Assembly: GCA_013152275.1 (NCBI GenBank)
Contig: JAADGS010000027.1
Coordinates: forward strand, 1 to 64,000
Source of the DNA: Actinomycetota bacterium
GTDB lineage: Bacteria; Actinomycetota; Acidimicrobiia; Spongiisociales; UBA4744
Length of the DNA: 64,000 bases
Direction of reading: 5' to 3'
The notes under the pieces were generated by a model, which did not search any database, was not told the origin of the DNA, and saw only the letters and a program-made list of their open reading frames with translations. The position numbers and the translations under genes are program-made. Positions 53,141-62,322 of the stretch are shown one piece after another. The number at the start of each line of letters is the position of its first letter. The first letter of the stretch is position 1.

Positions 53141-54161
53141 GAATCTCGTCGAGGTTGTCGACCTCAAGAAGTGGTTCCCCGTCGCGCAGGGGTTTGTGGC
53201 GGGGCTGACCGGTGCTCCCCGTCGGTATGTGCGAGCCGTCGATGGGGTCACGTTCGAAATCCGCAAGGGAGAGGTATTCGGCCTCGCCGGCGAATCCGGC
53301 TCGGGAAAGTCCACCGTCGGCAGATTGGTGCTTCGGCTGCTCGAGCCGACCGACGGGAAGGTCGTGTTCGATGGCGTCGAGTTGGGTTCACTGTCTCGTG
53401 AAGAAATGCGGAAGCTTCGGCACCGCATGCAGGTCGTCTTCCAGGATCCGCTGGCGTCACTGAACCCCCGGATGACGATCGGCGAGGCCATCGAACATCC
53501 TGCAAAGATCCATATGCCCCATCTGAGTGCGGAGGAGCGCCACGCGCTCGTCCTTCGGATGCTCGACCAGGTGGGGATGGTGCCTCCGGAGTTCTTCCAC
53601 TCGAAGTATCCGCATCAGATCAGCGGTGGGCAACGGCAGCGGATCGTGTTCGCGAGGGGAATGATCACCGCACCCGATCTCATCGTGGCCGATGAGCCGA
53701 TCGCCATGGCGGACGTGAGCGTGCGAGCGCTGCTGCTCGATCTGATGATGGAGCTCAAGGATGAGTTCGACCTCACGTATCTGTTCATCAGTCACGACCT
53801 CGCCACCGCGAAGTATGTGTGCAACCGGATTGCCATCATGTATCTCGGCAAGATCGTCGAGATCGGTCCGCTCGAAGAGGTCTACACGAACGCGCAGCAT
53901 CCCTACACGCGGGCACTGCTCGACGCGGTTCCCGTTCCAGACCCGAAGCACCGGCGCACCGAGCCGCTGCCGGCCGGCGAGATTCCCAACCCGATCGATC
54001 CGCCTCCCGGCTGCAATTTCCATCCGCGGTGCAAGATCGCGCAAGCCGGGATCTGTGACGAGATCGACCCGGTCCTCTTGCCGGTCGGCGATGATCCCGA
54101 GCATCTCGCCGCCTGCCATCTTCGTACCGGCGAGTATCGGGACCTCGACCCGACGAAGTAG
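53133..54161 (+). CDS. Peptide ABC transporter ATPase, DppF type
   Basis: 342 residues from GTG 53133. Walker A GESGSGKST, FQDPLASLNP, signature ISGGQRQR, Walker B LIVADEP, switch SHDLATAKYV, and the C-terminal GCNFHPRCKIAQAGIC motif. The D-loop is unusual: DEPIAMADVS where most have DEPxSALDVS. Two 37-bp palindromic repeats lie just downstream. Confidence 0.9.
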   Translation: MAENLVEVVDLKKWFPVAQGFVAGLTGAPRRYVRAVDGVTFEIRKGEVFGLAGESGSGKSTVGRLVLRLLEPTDGKVVFDGVELGSLSREEMRKLRHRMQVVFQDPLASLNPRMTIGEAIEHPAKIHMPHLSAEERHALVLRMLDQVGMVPPEFFHSKYPHQISGGQRQRIVFARGMITAPDLIVADEPIAMADVSVRALLLDLMMELKDEFDLTYLFISHDLATAKYVCNRIAIMYLGKIVEIGPLEEVYTNAQHPYTRALLDAVPVPDPKHRRTEPLPAGEIPNPIDPPPGCNFHPRCKIAQAGICDEIDPVLLPVGDDPEHLAACHLRTGEYRDLDPTK

Positions 54162-54172
54162 TTCCCGTTCTC

Positions 54173-54209
54173 GTCAATGCCGGCGTCGGTATGCGACGCT
54201 TGTATTGAC
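54173..54209 (+). repeat. Self-complementary 37-bp repeat, copy 1
   Basis: GTCAAT ... ATTGAC ends and an inner GCGTCG/CGACGC stem around GTATG. It begins 11 bp after the ABC operon stop codon. Confidence 0.9.
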
Positions 54210-54232
54210 AGGAATCAGGTCCCGGTTTTCTT

Positions 54233-54269
54233 GTCAATGCCGGCGTCGGTATGCGACGCTTGTATTGAC
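54233..54269 (+). repeat. Self-complementary 37-bp repeat, copy 2
   Basis: Identical to copy 1, 60 bp downstream, ending 14 bp before the ROK gene start. The outer flanks (TTCTC before copy 1, GAGAA after copy 2) are also complementary, so the pair can fold as one large stem or as two hairpins. Confidence 0.9.
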
Positions 54270-54283
54270 GAGAAAGGGTGGAT

Positions 54284-55174
54284 GTGCGGATAGGGATCGA
54301 CCTGGGTGGAACCAAGATCGAGGGGATCGCTCTCGACGACAGAGACCACGAGCTGGTTCGGCGGAGGATCGCGACCCCTGCCGGCGACTATGAGGCGATC
54401 GTTCGAGCCGTCGCAGAGCTGGCCCGATCGCTCGAAGAGGCGACCGGATCTCAGGGAACGGTGGGGATCGGGCACCCGGGCGCGATCTCACCTGCCACAG
54501 GTCTGGTCAAGAACGCCAACTCCGTCGTGCTCAACGGGCGTCCGCTCGATGAAGACCTCTCGGCAGCTCTCGGTCGGCCGGTCCGTCTCGCCAACGACGC
54601 CGACTGCTTCGCGCTGTCCGAGGCGATCGACGGGGCGGCGGTTGGAGCAGACGTCGTGTTTGCAGTGATCCTGGGCACGGGGGTCGGTGGGGGCATTGTG
54701 GTACATGGCGCACTGCTGTCCGGTCCGAACGGTATCGCCGGCGAGTGGGGGCACAACCCGTTGCCGTGGCCACGGGCGGATGAACTGCCCGGTCCCGCCT
54801 GCTATTGCGGGCTGCACGGCTGTGTGGAGACGTACCTCTCAGGGCCGGCGATGGAGCGCGATTACTCCGAAGGGCGGGAGCTGTCGAGTCGGGAAATCGT
54901 TCGGCGGGCCGAGGCCGGAGGCGACAGGGCGATCGCGGTGATGGATCGGTATGTCGACAGGCTCGCGAGGTCGCTCGCCGTTGTGATCAACATCGTCGAT
55001 CCGAACGTCGTCGTCTTGGGTGGTGGCATGTCCAACATCGATGTTCTCTATGAACGGATTCCACAGATGTGGGACAGGTACGTGTTCAGCGACCGGGTCG
55101 ATACCCGGTTGGTGAAGGCGCTCCACGGTGACTCGAGCGGAGTGCGTGGTGCTGCACGGCTCTGGCCCGGGTAG
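54284..55174 (+). CDS. ROK-family sugar kinase
   Basis: 296 residues. The ATP motif IGIDLGGTKIEG (3-14), GIGHPGAIS, NDADCFALSE (catalytic Asp), GTGVGGGIV and the ROK zinc site GEWGHN (His157) with CYCGLHGCVE (Cys173, 175, 180) are present. Best guess: fructokinase or glucokinase-type. GTG 54284 has AAAGGG 5 nt upstream; GTG 54278 is less well placed. Confidence 0.9.
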   Translation: MRIGIDLGGTKIEGIALDDRDHELVRRRIATPAGDYEAIVRAVAELARSLEEATGSQGTVGIGHPGAISPATGLVKNANSVVLNGRPLDEDLSAALGRPVRLANDADCFALSEAIDGAAVGADVVFAVILGTGVGGGIVVHGALLSGPNGIAGEWGHNPLPWPRADELPGPACYCGLHGCVETYLSGPAMERDYSEGRELSSREIVRRAEAGGDRAIAVMDRYVDRLARSLAVVINIVDPNVVVLGGGMSNIDVLYERIPQMWDRYVFSDRVDTRLVKALHGDSSGVRGAARLWPG

Positions 55175-55204
55175 TCGGGTCACGGCTGTAGCCTCCTCCG
55201 AGCG

Positions 55205-55792
55205 ATGAGGATCGGTACGACACGTTTCCAGAAGACAGCATTTGCATTTGGCGGCCTCGCGGCCCTCGGCGCGCTTCTGCTCGTCACGGGCGGGTTGTCG
55301 GGAGCCCATCTGGAGAATCGTGACACGTTCTGCGCGTCTTGCCATTCGCAACCGGAGAGTGTCTACGTCACTCGCAGCCTCGCGGCGAACCCGATCGATC
55401 TGGCGAGCTTCCACACCACGAAGCAGGTGCGCTGCATCGACTGTCACTCCGGGCCTGGCGTGATGGGGAGGGCCTCCGCCCTCGCGCTGGGGGTTCGGGA
55501 CGCAACGCGCTACTTCACGGGTCGTTTCACCCAGCCGGCACCACTGACCAGGGCGATCGCCGACGCGCAGTGCACGAAGTGTCACGGCGATGTGGCGAAC
55601 GGGCAGGACTTCCAGAACCACTTCCACGTGTTCCTCGCCCAGTGGCAGGCACGGAGCCCGAACGCGGCCTCCTGTGTCCGCTGCCACGAGAGTCACATCA
55701 CCGATGGAGAGGCGCGTATCGGATTCCTCAACGAGGCGCGCACCACCCAGGTCTGTCAGGCTTGTCACTCGTTCGCGGGCGCAGATGACTGA
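55205..55792 (+). CDS. NapC/NirT-type multiheme cytochrome c
   Basis: 195 residues. One N-terminal helix (FAFGGLAALGALLLVTGG) anchors the protein. Five CxxCH haem sites follow: CASCH (43), CIDCH (77), CTKCH (123), CVRCH (157) and CQACH (183). This resembles NapC/NrfH quinol dehydrogenases (usually four haems), with one extra. No reductase or cytochrome maturation genes are near. The 3' end overlaps the convergent purB by 28 bp. Confidence 0.9.
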   Translation: MRIGTTRFQKTAFAFGGLAALGALLLVTGGLSGAHLENRDTFCASCHSQPESVYVTRSLAANPIDLASFHTTKQVRCIDCHSGPGVMGRASALALGVRDATRYFTGRFTQPAPLTRAIADAQCTKCHGDVANGQDFQNHFHVFLAQWQARSPNAASCVRCHESHITDGEARIGFLNEARTTQVCQACHSFAGADD

Positions 55793-57093
55793 GGTATCTC
55801 GAGGACGAGCCCTTCGAGGCGGTCGAAGACGACGCCGGCGTTGCGGAGATGCCGTTCCGGCTCGAAACAGCCGGCGATGCCGTCACCGTCGAGTGGCACA
55901 TCGAGATCGGTCATGAGCAGGTCGCGCAGATCTCGGTCTTCGTTCCAGGCGCGTACCGCGTCACGCTGGACGATCCGATAGGCGTCGTCGCGCGTGAGGC
56001 CGGCGTCCACGAGCGCGAGCAGCACGGACTGACTGAACACGAGGCCGCGTGTTGCGTCGAGGTTCGCCTGCATGCGTTCCGGTTTGACGATCAGACCGTC
56101 GACAACCCTTGCGAATGTGGCAAGCATGTAGTCGAGGGTCGTGCACGCATCGGGAAGAATCACCCGTTCGGCGGAGGAGTGGCTGATGTCCCGTTCATGC
56201 CAGAGTGAGACGTTCTCCAGGGCCGTTACCGCATAGCCGCGCAACACGCGGGCAAGGCCCGCCATACGTTCGGACAGGATCGGGTTGCGCTTGTGAGGCA
56301 TCGCCGATGAGCCCTTCTGGCCAGGCTGGAAAGGCTCTTGAACTTCGCCGAGTTCACTTCGCTGCAGGTGGCGGATCTCGGTGGCGAAGCGCTCGATCGA
56401 AGATCCCGTGAGAGCGATGGCCTGAATCAGTTCCGCATGGCGGTCCCGGTGGGTTATCTGTGACGATGCGGGTTCGATGCCCAGACCGAGCCTCTCACAC
56501 ACATACGCCTCGATGGCAGGGGGTGCCTGAGCATAGGTGCCGACTGCTCCGCTGATCTTGCCGACGGCAACGGACTCGCGGGCGCGTTGCATCCTGGCGT
56601 GGTCTCGCTCGAGTTCGAACGCCCATGTGGCGAGTTTCAAGCCGAATGTCGTGGGTTCGGCCCACATGCCATGGGTTCGGCCCACCATCACCGTGTCTCG
56701 GTGTTCGAACGCTCGACGTTTGACGATGTCGAAGAGGGCGGTGATCTTCTCGATCAGGAGGTCCGCTGCATCGCGCAGCACGGTGGCCTGTGCGGTGTCG
56801 AGGACATCGGACGAGGTGAGACCGTAGTGGACCCACGAGCCGGCGGGCCCCGACGATGATGCGAGCAGATCGACGAACGCCGCGACGTCGTGGTGTGTGA
56901 TCTGTTCTCGCTCCTTCCAAGCGACAGGATCGACCGGTGGTGCAGAGCGGACGGCCTGTCCGGCTCCTTCCGGAGCGATACCGGCGTCTTCCCATGCCTC
57001 GACGACGAGTGCCTCGACTTCGGTCCACATGGAGAGTTTGTGTGACTCAGACCAGAGTTCCACCATTTCGGGGAGGGAGTATCGGGCGATCAT
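55765..57093 (-). CDS. purB: Adenylosuccinate lyase
   Basis: 442 residues. Catalytic regions: GLTSSDVLDTAQ, GRTHGMWAEPTTF, and the signature loop GSSAMPHKRNPILSE. It acts twice in purine synthesis. The C-terminal 9 codons overlap the cytochrome gene on the other strand. purA lies 2 kb away. Confidence 0.95.
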   Translation of the reverse strand: MIARYSLPEMVELWSESHKLSMWTEVEALVVEAWEDAGIAPEGAGQAVRSAPPVDPVAWKEREQITHHDVAAFVDLLASSSGPAGSWVHYGLTSSDVLDTAQATVLRDAADLLIEKITALFDIVKRRAFEHRDTVMVGRTHGMWAEPTTFGLKLATWAFELERDHARMQRARESVAVGKISGAVGTYAQAPPAIEAYVCERLGLGIEPASSQITHRDRHAELIQAIALTGSSIERFATEIRHLQRSELGEVQEPFQPGQKGSSAMPHKRNPILSERMAGLARVLRGYAVTALENVSLWHERDISHSSAERVILPDACTTLDYMLATFARVVDGLIVKPERMQANLDATRGLVFSQSVLLALVDAGLTRDDAYRIVQRDAVRAWNEDRDLRDLLMTDLDVPLDGDGIAGCFEPERHLRNAGVVFDRLEGLVLEIPQSSAPANE

Positions 57094-57196
57094 GGGCGTA
57101 TCTTCGCAGGTCCCCGTCTGCTCCGGCGTGAGGCGGTGGGGCTTCTTGGCGAACTCATGAACGGGCCGTCTAGTGTCGTGGTTCCTGGAGGGAGCA

Positions 57197-58378
57197 ATGC
57201 GAACGCTGACAAATGCTCAGGCGCGCAGAATCGCGCTTCACGCGCAAGGGTTTGCCGACCCGGTGCCCAAGGGCAGAGTGGACGTACGGCACTTTCGCAG
57301 GGTGATCCGCCGCACCGGAGTCGTACAGCTGGATTCGGTGAACGTGCTCGCGAGGGCTCACTACCTGCCGTTCTTCTCTCGGCTCGGCTCGTATGATCGG
57401 GGCACGCTCGACCGGTGGCTGTGGAATAGTGGCGAACTGTTCGAGTACTGGGGGCACGAAGCCTCGCTCCTTCCCATTGACGCCAGGCCCCTGCTTGTGC
57501 ACCGAATGAACGGCGACACCCACTGGGCGTCGATCGAAAGGCTCGGCCGGGAACGTCCCGACTTCATCGAGCACATCTTGAACGAAGTCCGGACCAGAGG
57601 TCCACTGACCGTATCGGACCTCGACGCGCAAGAGCGGAGATCTGACGCGTGGTGGGGATGGCGAGCGGAGAAGCTCGCTCTCGAATGGCTTTTCTTCCGT
57701 GGAAGGCTCACCGTCGCCGGTCGGCCCAACTTTTCGCGGTTGTACGACTTACCCGAGCGGGTTCATCCGCAGGCGCTCACGTGGATCGCACCGGCGGTGG
57801 AGGATGCCCGAAAGGAGTTGCTTCTGCGTGCCGCAACAGCACACGGGATAGGGACCGCAGCCGACCTGGCCGACTACTACCGGATGCGGCCGGCGGTGGC
57901 GAGGCCTCTTCTCGATGACCTGGTGCGGTCCGGTCGGCTGCAGCTCGCCGAGGTGACCGGATGGTCCGGAAACGCGTACGTGCATCCTGACGCGGTCTTG
58001 CCCCGTCGCATCGAGGGCGCCGCGCTCGTAGGCCCGTTCGATCCGCTCATCTGGTGCAGGCCCCGTGCGGAGCGACTGTTCGATTTCCGCTACAGGATCG
58101 AGATCTATGTACCCGTGGAGAAGCGACAGTTCGGGTACTACGTCCTGCCGTTTCTGCTCGACGGGGAGTTCGTCGGTCGTGTCGATCTCAAGGCCGATCG
58201 CAAGAGGAGCGTTCTGATGGCGCGGAGTTCCTATGTGGAAGATGGGCACGATCCGATGAGGGTTGCCCGGGCCATGGCCGGAGAGCTTTGGTCGATGGCC
58301 CGATGGCTGGGACTGGGAGAGCTCGAAATCGACCAAAAGGGGGACTTGTCGAGCCTCCTCCGGAAGGAGGCGCAGTGA
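57197..58378 (+). CDS. YcaQ/AlkX-family winged-helix DNA glycosylase
   Basis: 393 residues. The conserved Q-x-D catalytic motif is VVQLDSVN (Gln44, Asp46). LARAHYLPFFSRLGSYD and FEYWGHEASLLP follow, then winged-helix repeats and the C-terminal PFDPLIWCRPRAERLFDFRYRIEIYVP. The family unhooks DNA interstrand crosslinks and excises alkylated bases. GGAGGG precedes the ATG. Coupled to the LysE gene by GTGA overlap. Confidence 0.9.
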   Translation: MRTLTNAQARRIALHAQGFADPVPKGRVDVRHFRRVIRRTGVVQLDSVNVLARAHYLPFFSRLGSYDRGTLDRWLWNSGELFEYWGHEASLLPIDARPLLVHRMNGDTHWASIERLGRERPDFIEHILNEVRTRGPLTVSDLDAQERRSDAWWGWRAEKLALEWLFFRGRLTVAGRPNFSRLYDLPERVHPQALTWIAPAVEDARKELLLRAATAHGIGTAADLADYYRMRPAVARPLLDDLVRSGRLQLAEVTGWSGNAYVHPDAVLPRRIEGAALVGPFDPLIWCRPRAERLFDFRYRIEIYVPVEKRQFGYYVLPFLLDGEFVGRVDLKADRKRSVLMARSSYVEDGHDPMRVARAMAGELWSMARWLGLGELEIDQKGDLSSLLRKEAQ

Positions 58379-58980
58379 GCGCGTTCCTCGAAGGCGTCAT
58401 CGCAGGATACGGCATTGCCATCCCCGTTGGCCCGATTGCGGTGCTGATCATCGGACTCGGTACACGTCGTGGCTTCCCCCGGGCCTTCTTTGCAGGTCTT
58501 GGCGCGGCACTGGCCGATCTGATCTACGCAGGCGTTGCGGCGGTCGCCGGGGCTACCGCCGCCGCCCTGCTGATGCCATACGAAGGGGCATTGCGGGTTG
58601 CCGGAGGGTTGGTGCTGCTGGTTGTCGCCGTCGCCGCGGCGATGAAGACGTTCCGGCCGGGCTCTGAAAGCGAACGTACGGCTTCGTCTCATGTGCGCGC
58701 GCTGACGGGCTTCCTGTCGATCACGTTGATGAACCCGGTAACGCTCACGTACTTTGCCGCCTTGATTCTCGGATCGGCCGGAGGCGTGGCCACGACGGCG
58801 ACAGGAGCGATGTTGTTCGTCACCGGAGCCTTCCTCGCGTCACTCTCATGGCAGACATCCCTCGCCGTGGCCGGCGCGGTGCTCGGGCATCGTATGTCCG
58901 ATCGAACACGCGTCGTCACGGGGTTGCTGGGGGCCGGCGTGATCCTGCTGCTGGCGGTTCGGATGCTGTTCGTAGCCTGA
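58375..58980 (+). CDS. LysE-family transporter
   Basis: 201 residues with six helices. The N-terminal IAIPVGPIAVLIIGLGTRRGF (PxGP motif), FFAGLGAALADLIYAG and ITLMNPVTLTYFAALIL are family hallmarks. An exporter of amino acids or other small molecules. AAGGAGG is placed in the end of the upstream gene. Confidence 0.88.
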   Translation: MSAFLEGVIAGYGIAIPVGPIAVLIIGLGTRRGFPRAFFAGLGAALADLIYAGVAAVAGATAAALLMPYEGALRVAGGLVLLVVAVAAAMKTFRPGSESERTASSHVRALTGFLSITLMNPVTLTYFAALILGSAGGVATTATGAMLFVTGAFLASLSWQTSLAVAGAVLGHRMSDRTRVVTGLLGAGVILLLAVRMLFVA

Positions 58981-59053
58981 GCTGCCACGCTCACCGCACG
59001 GTCGTGTGTCGATCCGAGGCCGCGCAACGAAGCGCCTGGTACTCGACAGAGGC

Positions 59054-60328
59054 CTACTCCACAGGAATCACCTGTGTGCGCTCCGGACCGACCGAGATCC
59101 ATCGGACGGGAACGTCTGTGCTCTCTTCGATGAACTCGAGATAGGTTCGGGCCTCTTTCGGCAGGTCGTCGATCCGGCGCACCGCCGAGATGTCATTGTG
59201 CCAGCCGGGCAGCTCCTGGTAGACGGGAGTGCAGTTGTAGAGCACTCGCTGTTGACGGGGCAGCTCCGTGTAGCGATCTCCGAGCGAGCTGTAGGCAGTG
59301 GCAACTTTGAGCGTGTCGAACTCCGAGAGGATGTCCAGTTTCGTGATGAACAGGTCGGTGAGAGAGTTGACTCTGACCGAATACCGCAGTGCTACGAGAT
59401 CCAGCCAGCCGCATCTGCGCCGCCGCCCGGTCACGGTTCCGTACTCGCCCCCCACCCGGACCATGGTCTCGCCGACCTCATCGTCGAGTTCGGTTGGGAA
59501 GGGCCCGGTTCCGACCCTGGAGATGTATGCCTTTGCGACGCCGACGACGCGGTCGATCGCCTTCGGACCGATACCTGAGCCCGTCAGAGCGCCTCCTGCG
59601 GACGGATTCGAGGAGGTTACGAACGGGTATGTTCCATGGTCGATGTCGAGCAGTGTGCCCTGGGCACCTTCAAAGAGCACTCTCTTGCCGTCTCGCAGAG
59701 CCGACCAGATGAGTAGAGAGGTGTCCGTCACGTATGGCCGGAGACGTTCTGCATACTCGTGGTACTCCTCCGTGATCTGATGCCCGTCGAGGGGGAGCTG
59801 GTTATAGACCCGCGTCAGGATCTTGTTCTTCTCTTCAAGCGCAATGTCGAGCTTGTTGCGAAAGATCTTCTCGTCGAAGAGGTCCTGGACTCTGATTCCC
59901 TGGCGTGCGTACTTGTCGGTGTACGCGGGCCCGATGCCCTTCTTTGTCGTGCCGATCTTCTGCCGTCCGAGATAGCGCTCTTTGACGGCGTCCAATTTGC
60001 GGTGGTAAGGCATGATCACATGGGCATTCGAGGAGAGGCGGAGGCGCGAAGGGTCGACTCCCCGAGACGCGAGCATGTCGATCTCTCCGAGCAGCACACC
60101 GGGGTCTACCACGCATCCGGAGGCGATGACCGGTGTGCACATCGGGTTCATGACGCCTGAAGGAACGAGGGAGAGAGCGAAACGTTCCTCGCCCACCACG
60201 ACGGTATGACCGGCGTTGTTTCCCCCCTGGTATCGCACGACGTAGTCGGCGCCTTCCGAGAAGTAGTCGGTGACTTTTCCCTTGCCTTCATCGCCCCACT
60301 GGGCACCGAGAACGATCGTTGCAGTCAT
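59054..60328 (-). CDS. purA: Adenylosuccinate synthetase
   Basis: 424 residues. It makes adenylosuccinate from IMP, Asp and GTP. The start VLGAQWGDEGKGKVTDY holds Asp13 and the P-loop, followed by RYQGGNNAGHTV, GIGPAYTDK and TGSGIGPKAIDRVVG. ATG 60328, with TACCAT 6 nt upstream, implies a leaderless transcript. Confidence 0.96.
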   Translation of the reverse strand: MTATIVLGAQWGDEGKGKVTDYFSEGADYVVRYQGGNNAGHTVVVGEERFALSLVPSGVMNPMCTPVIASGCVVDPGVLLGEIDMLASRGVDPSRLRLSSNAHVIMPYHRKLDAVKERYLGRQKIGTTKKGIGPAYTDKYARQGIRVQDLFDEKIFRNKLDIALEEKNKILTRVYNQLPLDGHQITEEYHEYAERLRPYVTDTSLLIWSALRDGKRVLFEGAQGTLLDIDHGTYPFVTSSNPSAGGALTGSGIGPKAIDRVVGVAKAYISRVGTGPFPTELDDEVGETMVRVGGEYGTVTGRRRRCGWLDLVALRYSVRVNSLTDLFITKLDILSEFDTLKVATAYSSLGDRYTELPRQQRVLYNCTPVYQELPGWHNDISAVRRIDDLPKEARTYLEFIEESTDVPVRWISVGPERTQVIPVE

Positions 60329-60334
60329 GCGCAG

Positions 60335-60340
60335 ATGGTA
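60335..60340 (-). promoter_or_regulatory. -10 box of purA (leaderless)
   Basis: Minus-strand TACCAT, 6 nt before ATG 60328. Confidence 0.5.
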
Positions 60341-60431
60341 CATCGAGATCGCTCCATGGAGCCTTTCGCCGTTCAGGAACATCCTCCGCCTGTCGATAGG
60401 ATGGTGTGGATCAGTCGAGGAGGGCTCTGCA

Positions 60432-61043
60432 ATGCCGCGAATCCGCGCCGGCAACATCGCCGAACATAAGGAACTGACGCGAATGCAGATCCTTGGGGCT
60501 GCACAGATCCTTTTCCACGATCTCGGGTACCAGGGAACGTCACTCGCCGACATCGCCGCCAAGGTGGGCATCGGGAGGACCACGCTGTACGAGTACTTCA
60601 CCGACAAGGAGGACCTGGTCGTCTCCTTGGTCGAACTGGAGCTACCGAAGCTGCTGCACCGTCTCGTCCAGTCTGTGGATACCGCGGCTCCGTATGCCGA
60701 TCAGATCGCCGAGCTGGCCAGGGGAATGGTCGAGTTCGTGGGGACCGACCCGACGCTTGGACTGATTCTTCACCGAGATATCCCGAAGCTTTCGCGCAAG
60801 GCCCAACGTCGAGTGCGCGGCGCCCACGCGGAGTTCACGGACGCGTTGGCCCGCATCTACGGAGAAGGCGTGGAGGCGGGTGAGCTCCGGGCGATTCCGG
60901 TCGACTTGGCAGGGCGATTCCTGCAGGATCTGATCATGTCTGCTGCCAAGGCGTTGATCGTTCGACCCGATCCAGCCGACCGGATGCAAGAGGTGACTGC
61001 CTCTATGGAAGAGTTTCTTCTCCATGGCTTGTCCGTTGGGTAG
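60432..61043 (+). CDS. TetR-family transcriptional regulator
   Basis: 203 residues. Helix-turn-helix: MQILGAAQILFHDLGYQGTS, LADIAAKVGIGRTTLYEYFTDKEDL. The ligand-binding part is helical and of unknown specificity. AGGAGG precedes the ATG. It is followed after 14 bp by the CHAD gene, so it may be the first gene of TetR-CHAD-Nudix. Confidence 0.9.
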   Translation: MPRIRAGNIAEHKELTRMQILGAAQILFHDLGYQGTSLADIAAKVGIGRTTLYEYFTDKEDLVVSLVELELPKLLHRLVQSVDTAAPYADQIAELARGMVEFVGTDPTLGLILHRDIPKLSRKAQRRVRGAHAEFTDALARIYGEGVEAGELRAIPVDLAGRFLQDLIMSAAKALIVRPDPADRMQEVTASMEEFLLHGLSVG

Positions 61044-61057
61044 AGGGGCGGGAGATC

Positions 61058-61945
61058 ATGGCTGCCGGTGCCATCTATCCGAAGATCCGTGTTCACGATC
61101 TGCCGGATGATCCCTCTGCGGGTGAGCTTCTGACGCACGGTTTTGCACGTTCCAGCGCACGACTCTTCAAGAACTTGTCGGAGAGCGATCCCGAATCGAT
61201 CCACCAGGCGCGCGTGGCGACGCGGCGCCTTCGATCTGATCTGCGAACGTTCGGTCCACTCTTGGAAGGGAGTGCTCGGGCCTTGCGGCGAGACTTGAAG
61301 CCTCTCGCGGCGGCGCTCGGAGAAGTCCGCGACCGTGATGTCTTCATGCATTGGGTTGCCGACAACATGGAAGTACTCGATGAGACCGACCAGCTCGTGG
61401 CCGAGGCACTGCTCGGAGCCTTCGGCCGTCGCCGGGAAGAGGGTCTCGTTCGGTTGCATGTGTACTTGGAGACCTTCGAGGGGCTTGCCGAGAGGCTGAC
61501 CGCGTGGGCGTGTTCGCCACCCCTGAAGGCCGAGGCCGACCGTCGGGGCAGGAAAGTGATGCCTCCTCTGGTTCGGAGACGCTGGAACTGTCTCAAATCC
61601 GCGGTGAGGGAGCCAGGGCCGAAGGACGGTGCCGCCCTGCATCGGATTCGTGTTCTGACGAAGCGAGTCCGTTACGGAGCAGAGCTCGTGGCACCCGCAA
61701 TCGGACGCAAGGCCGATCGATTCGCGGCCGCAGCGGCGATCGTCCAGGACGTTCTCGGGGAGCACCATGATGCCGTGGTGGGACACCGGATCCTCGTCGG
61801 CGTCGCTCGCCGACTCGCCCCCCGGTACGCCGTTGCACTTGGACAGCTCGCCGGGCTGGAACTCGTCCGACGGAGGCAGGCGGAAGCCGACTGGGAACCG
61901 GCCTTCGTCGCCCTGAACCGCAAGGAGCTGAGGAAGTGGATGTGA
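61058..61945 (+). CDS. CHAD domain protein
   Basis: 295 residues. The CHAD signature SIHQARVATRRLRSDLRTF and the repeat LHRIRVLTKRVRYGAELV supply conserved His and Arg/Lys on a helical bundle that binds polyphosphate. LGEVRDRDVF lies between. It overlaps the Nudix gene by 10 nt and lies near ppk, so a role in polyphosphate biology is likely. Confidence 0.9.
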   Translation: MAAGAIYPKIRVHDLPDDPSAGELLTHGFARSSARLFKNLSESDPESIHQARVATRRLRSDLRTFGPLLEGSARALRRDLKPLAAALGEVRDRDVFMHWVADNMEVLDETDQLVAEALLGAFGRRREEGLVRLHVYLETFEGLAERLTAWACSPPLKAEADRRGRKVMPPLVRRRWNCLKSAVREPGPKDGAALHRIRVLTKRVRYGAELVAPAIGRKADRFAAAAAIVQDVLGEHHDAVVGHRILVGVARRLAPRYAVALGQLAGLELVRRRQAEADWEPAFVALNRKELRKWM

Positions 61946-62319
61946 TTCGCGCAGCCGGAGGGGTCATTCCGAGGGATCGTTCGGTTGTTCTCGTCCACCG
62001 GCCGAAATATGACGACTGGAGTTTTCCGAAGGGCAAGCTCGACGGTTCCGAGAGTTTTCACGACGCAGCGCTGCGAGAGGTCGAGGAAGAGACGGGGCTG
62101 CGGTGTCGGCTGGGTCGGTGGTTGTCCGATGTGGAGTACGTTGACGCCGATGGCCGCCAGAAGATCGTTCGGTACTGGCTCATGGAGGTGGTCGGGGGTG
62201 ACGTGGCCGATCACGAGCCCGACGCCGAGATCGACGCGGTCGAATGGGTTCCCATGGAAGAAGCCGTCGGGCGGCTGACGCACGATCTCGACAGGAAGCT
62301 TCTGGCGCTGATCAAGTAG
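61936..62319 (+). CDS. Nudix hydrolase
   Basis: 127 residues. Nudix box GSESFHDAALREVEEETGL, with WSFPKGKLD before it as in Ap4A or diphosphoinositol-polyphosphate hydrolases. GTG 61936 overlaps the CHAD gene. The substrate is probably a phosphoanhydride; mycobacterial MutT1 relatives carry an extra phosphatase domain absent here. Confidence 0.88.
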   Translation: MDVIRAAGGVIPRDRSVVLVHRPKYDDWSFPKGKLDGSESFHDAALREVEEETGLRCRLGRWLSDVEYVDADGRQKIVRYWLMEVVGGDVADHEPDAEIDAVEWVPMEEAVGRLTHDLDRKLLALIK

Positions 62320-62322
62320 CCG

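Noticed and set aside
54173-54269. Two 37-bp repeats with a 23-bp gap as a minimal CRISPR array
   Set aside because: Only two units, the gap is shorter than usual spacers, no cas genes are near, and each unit is a near-complete palindrome with complementary outer flanks. A hairpin repeat explains it better.
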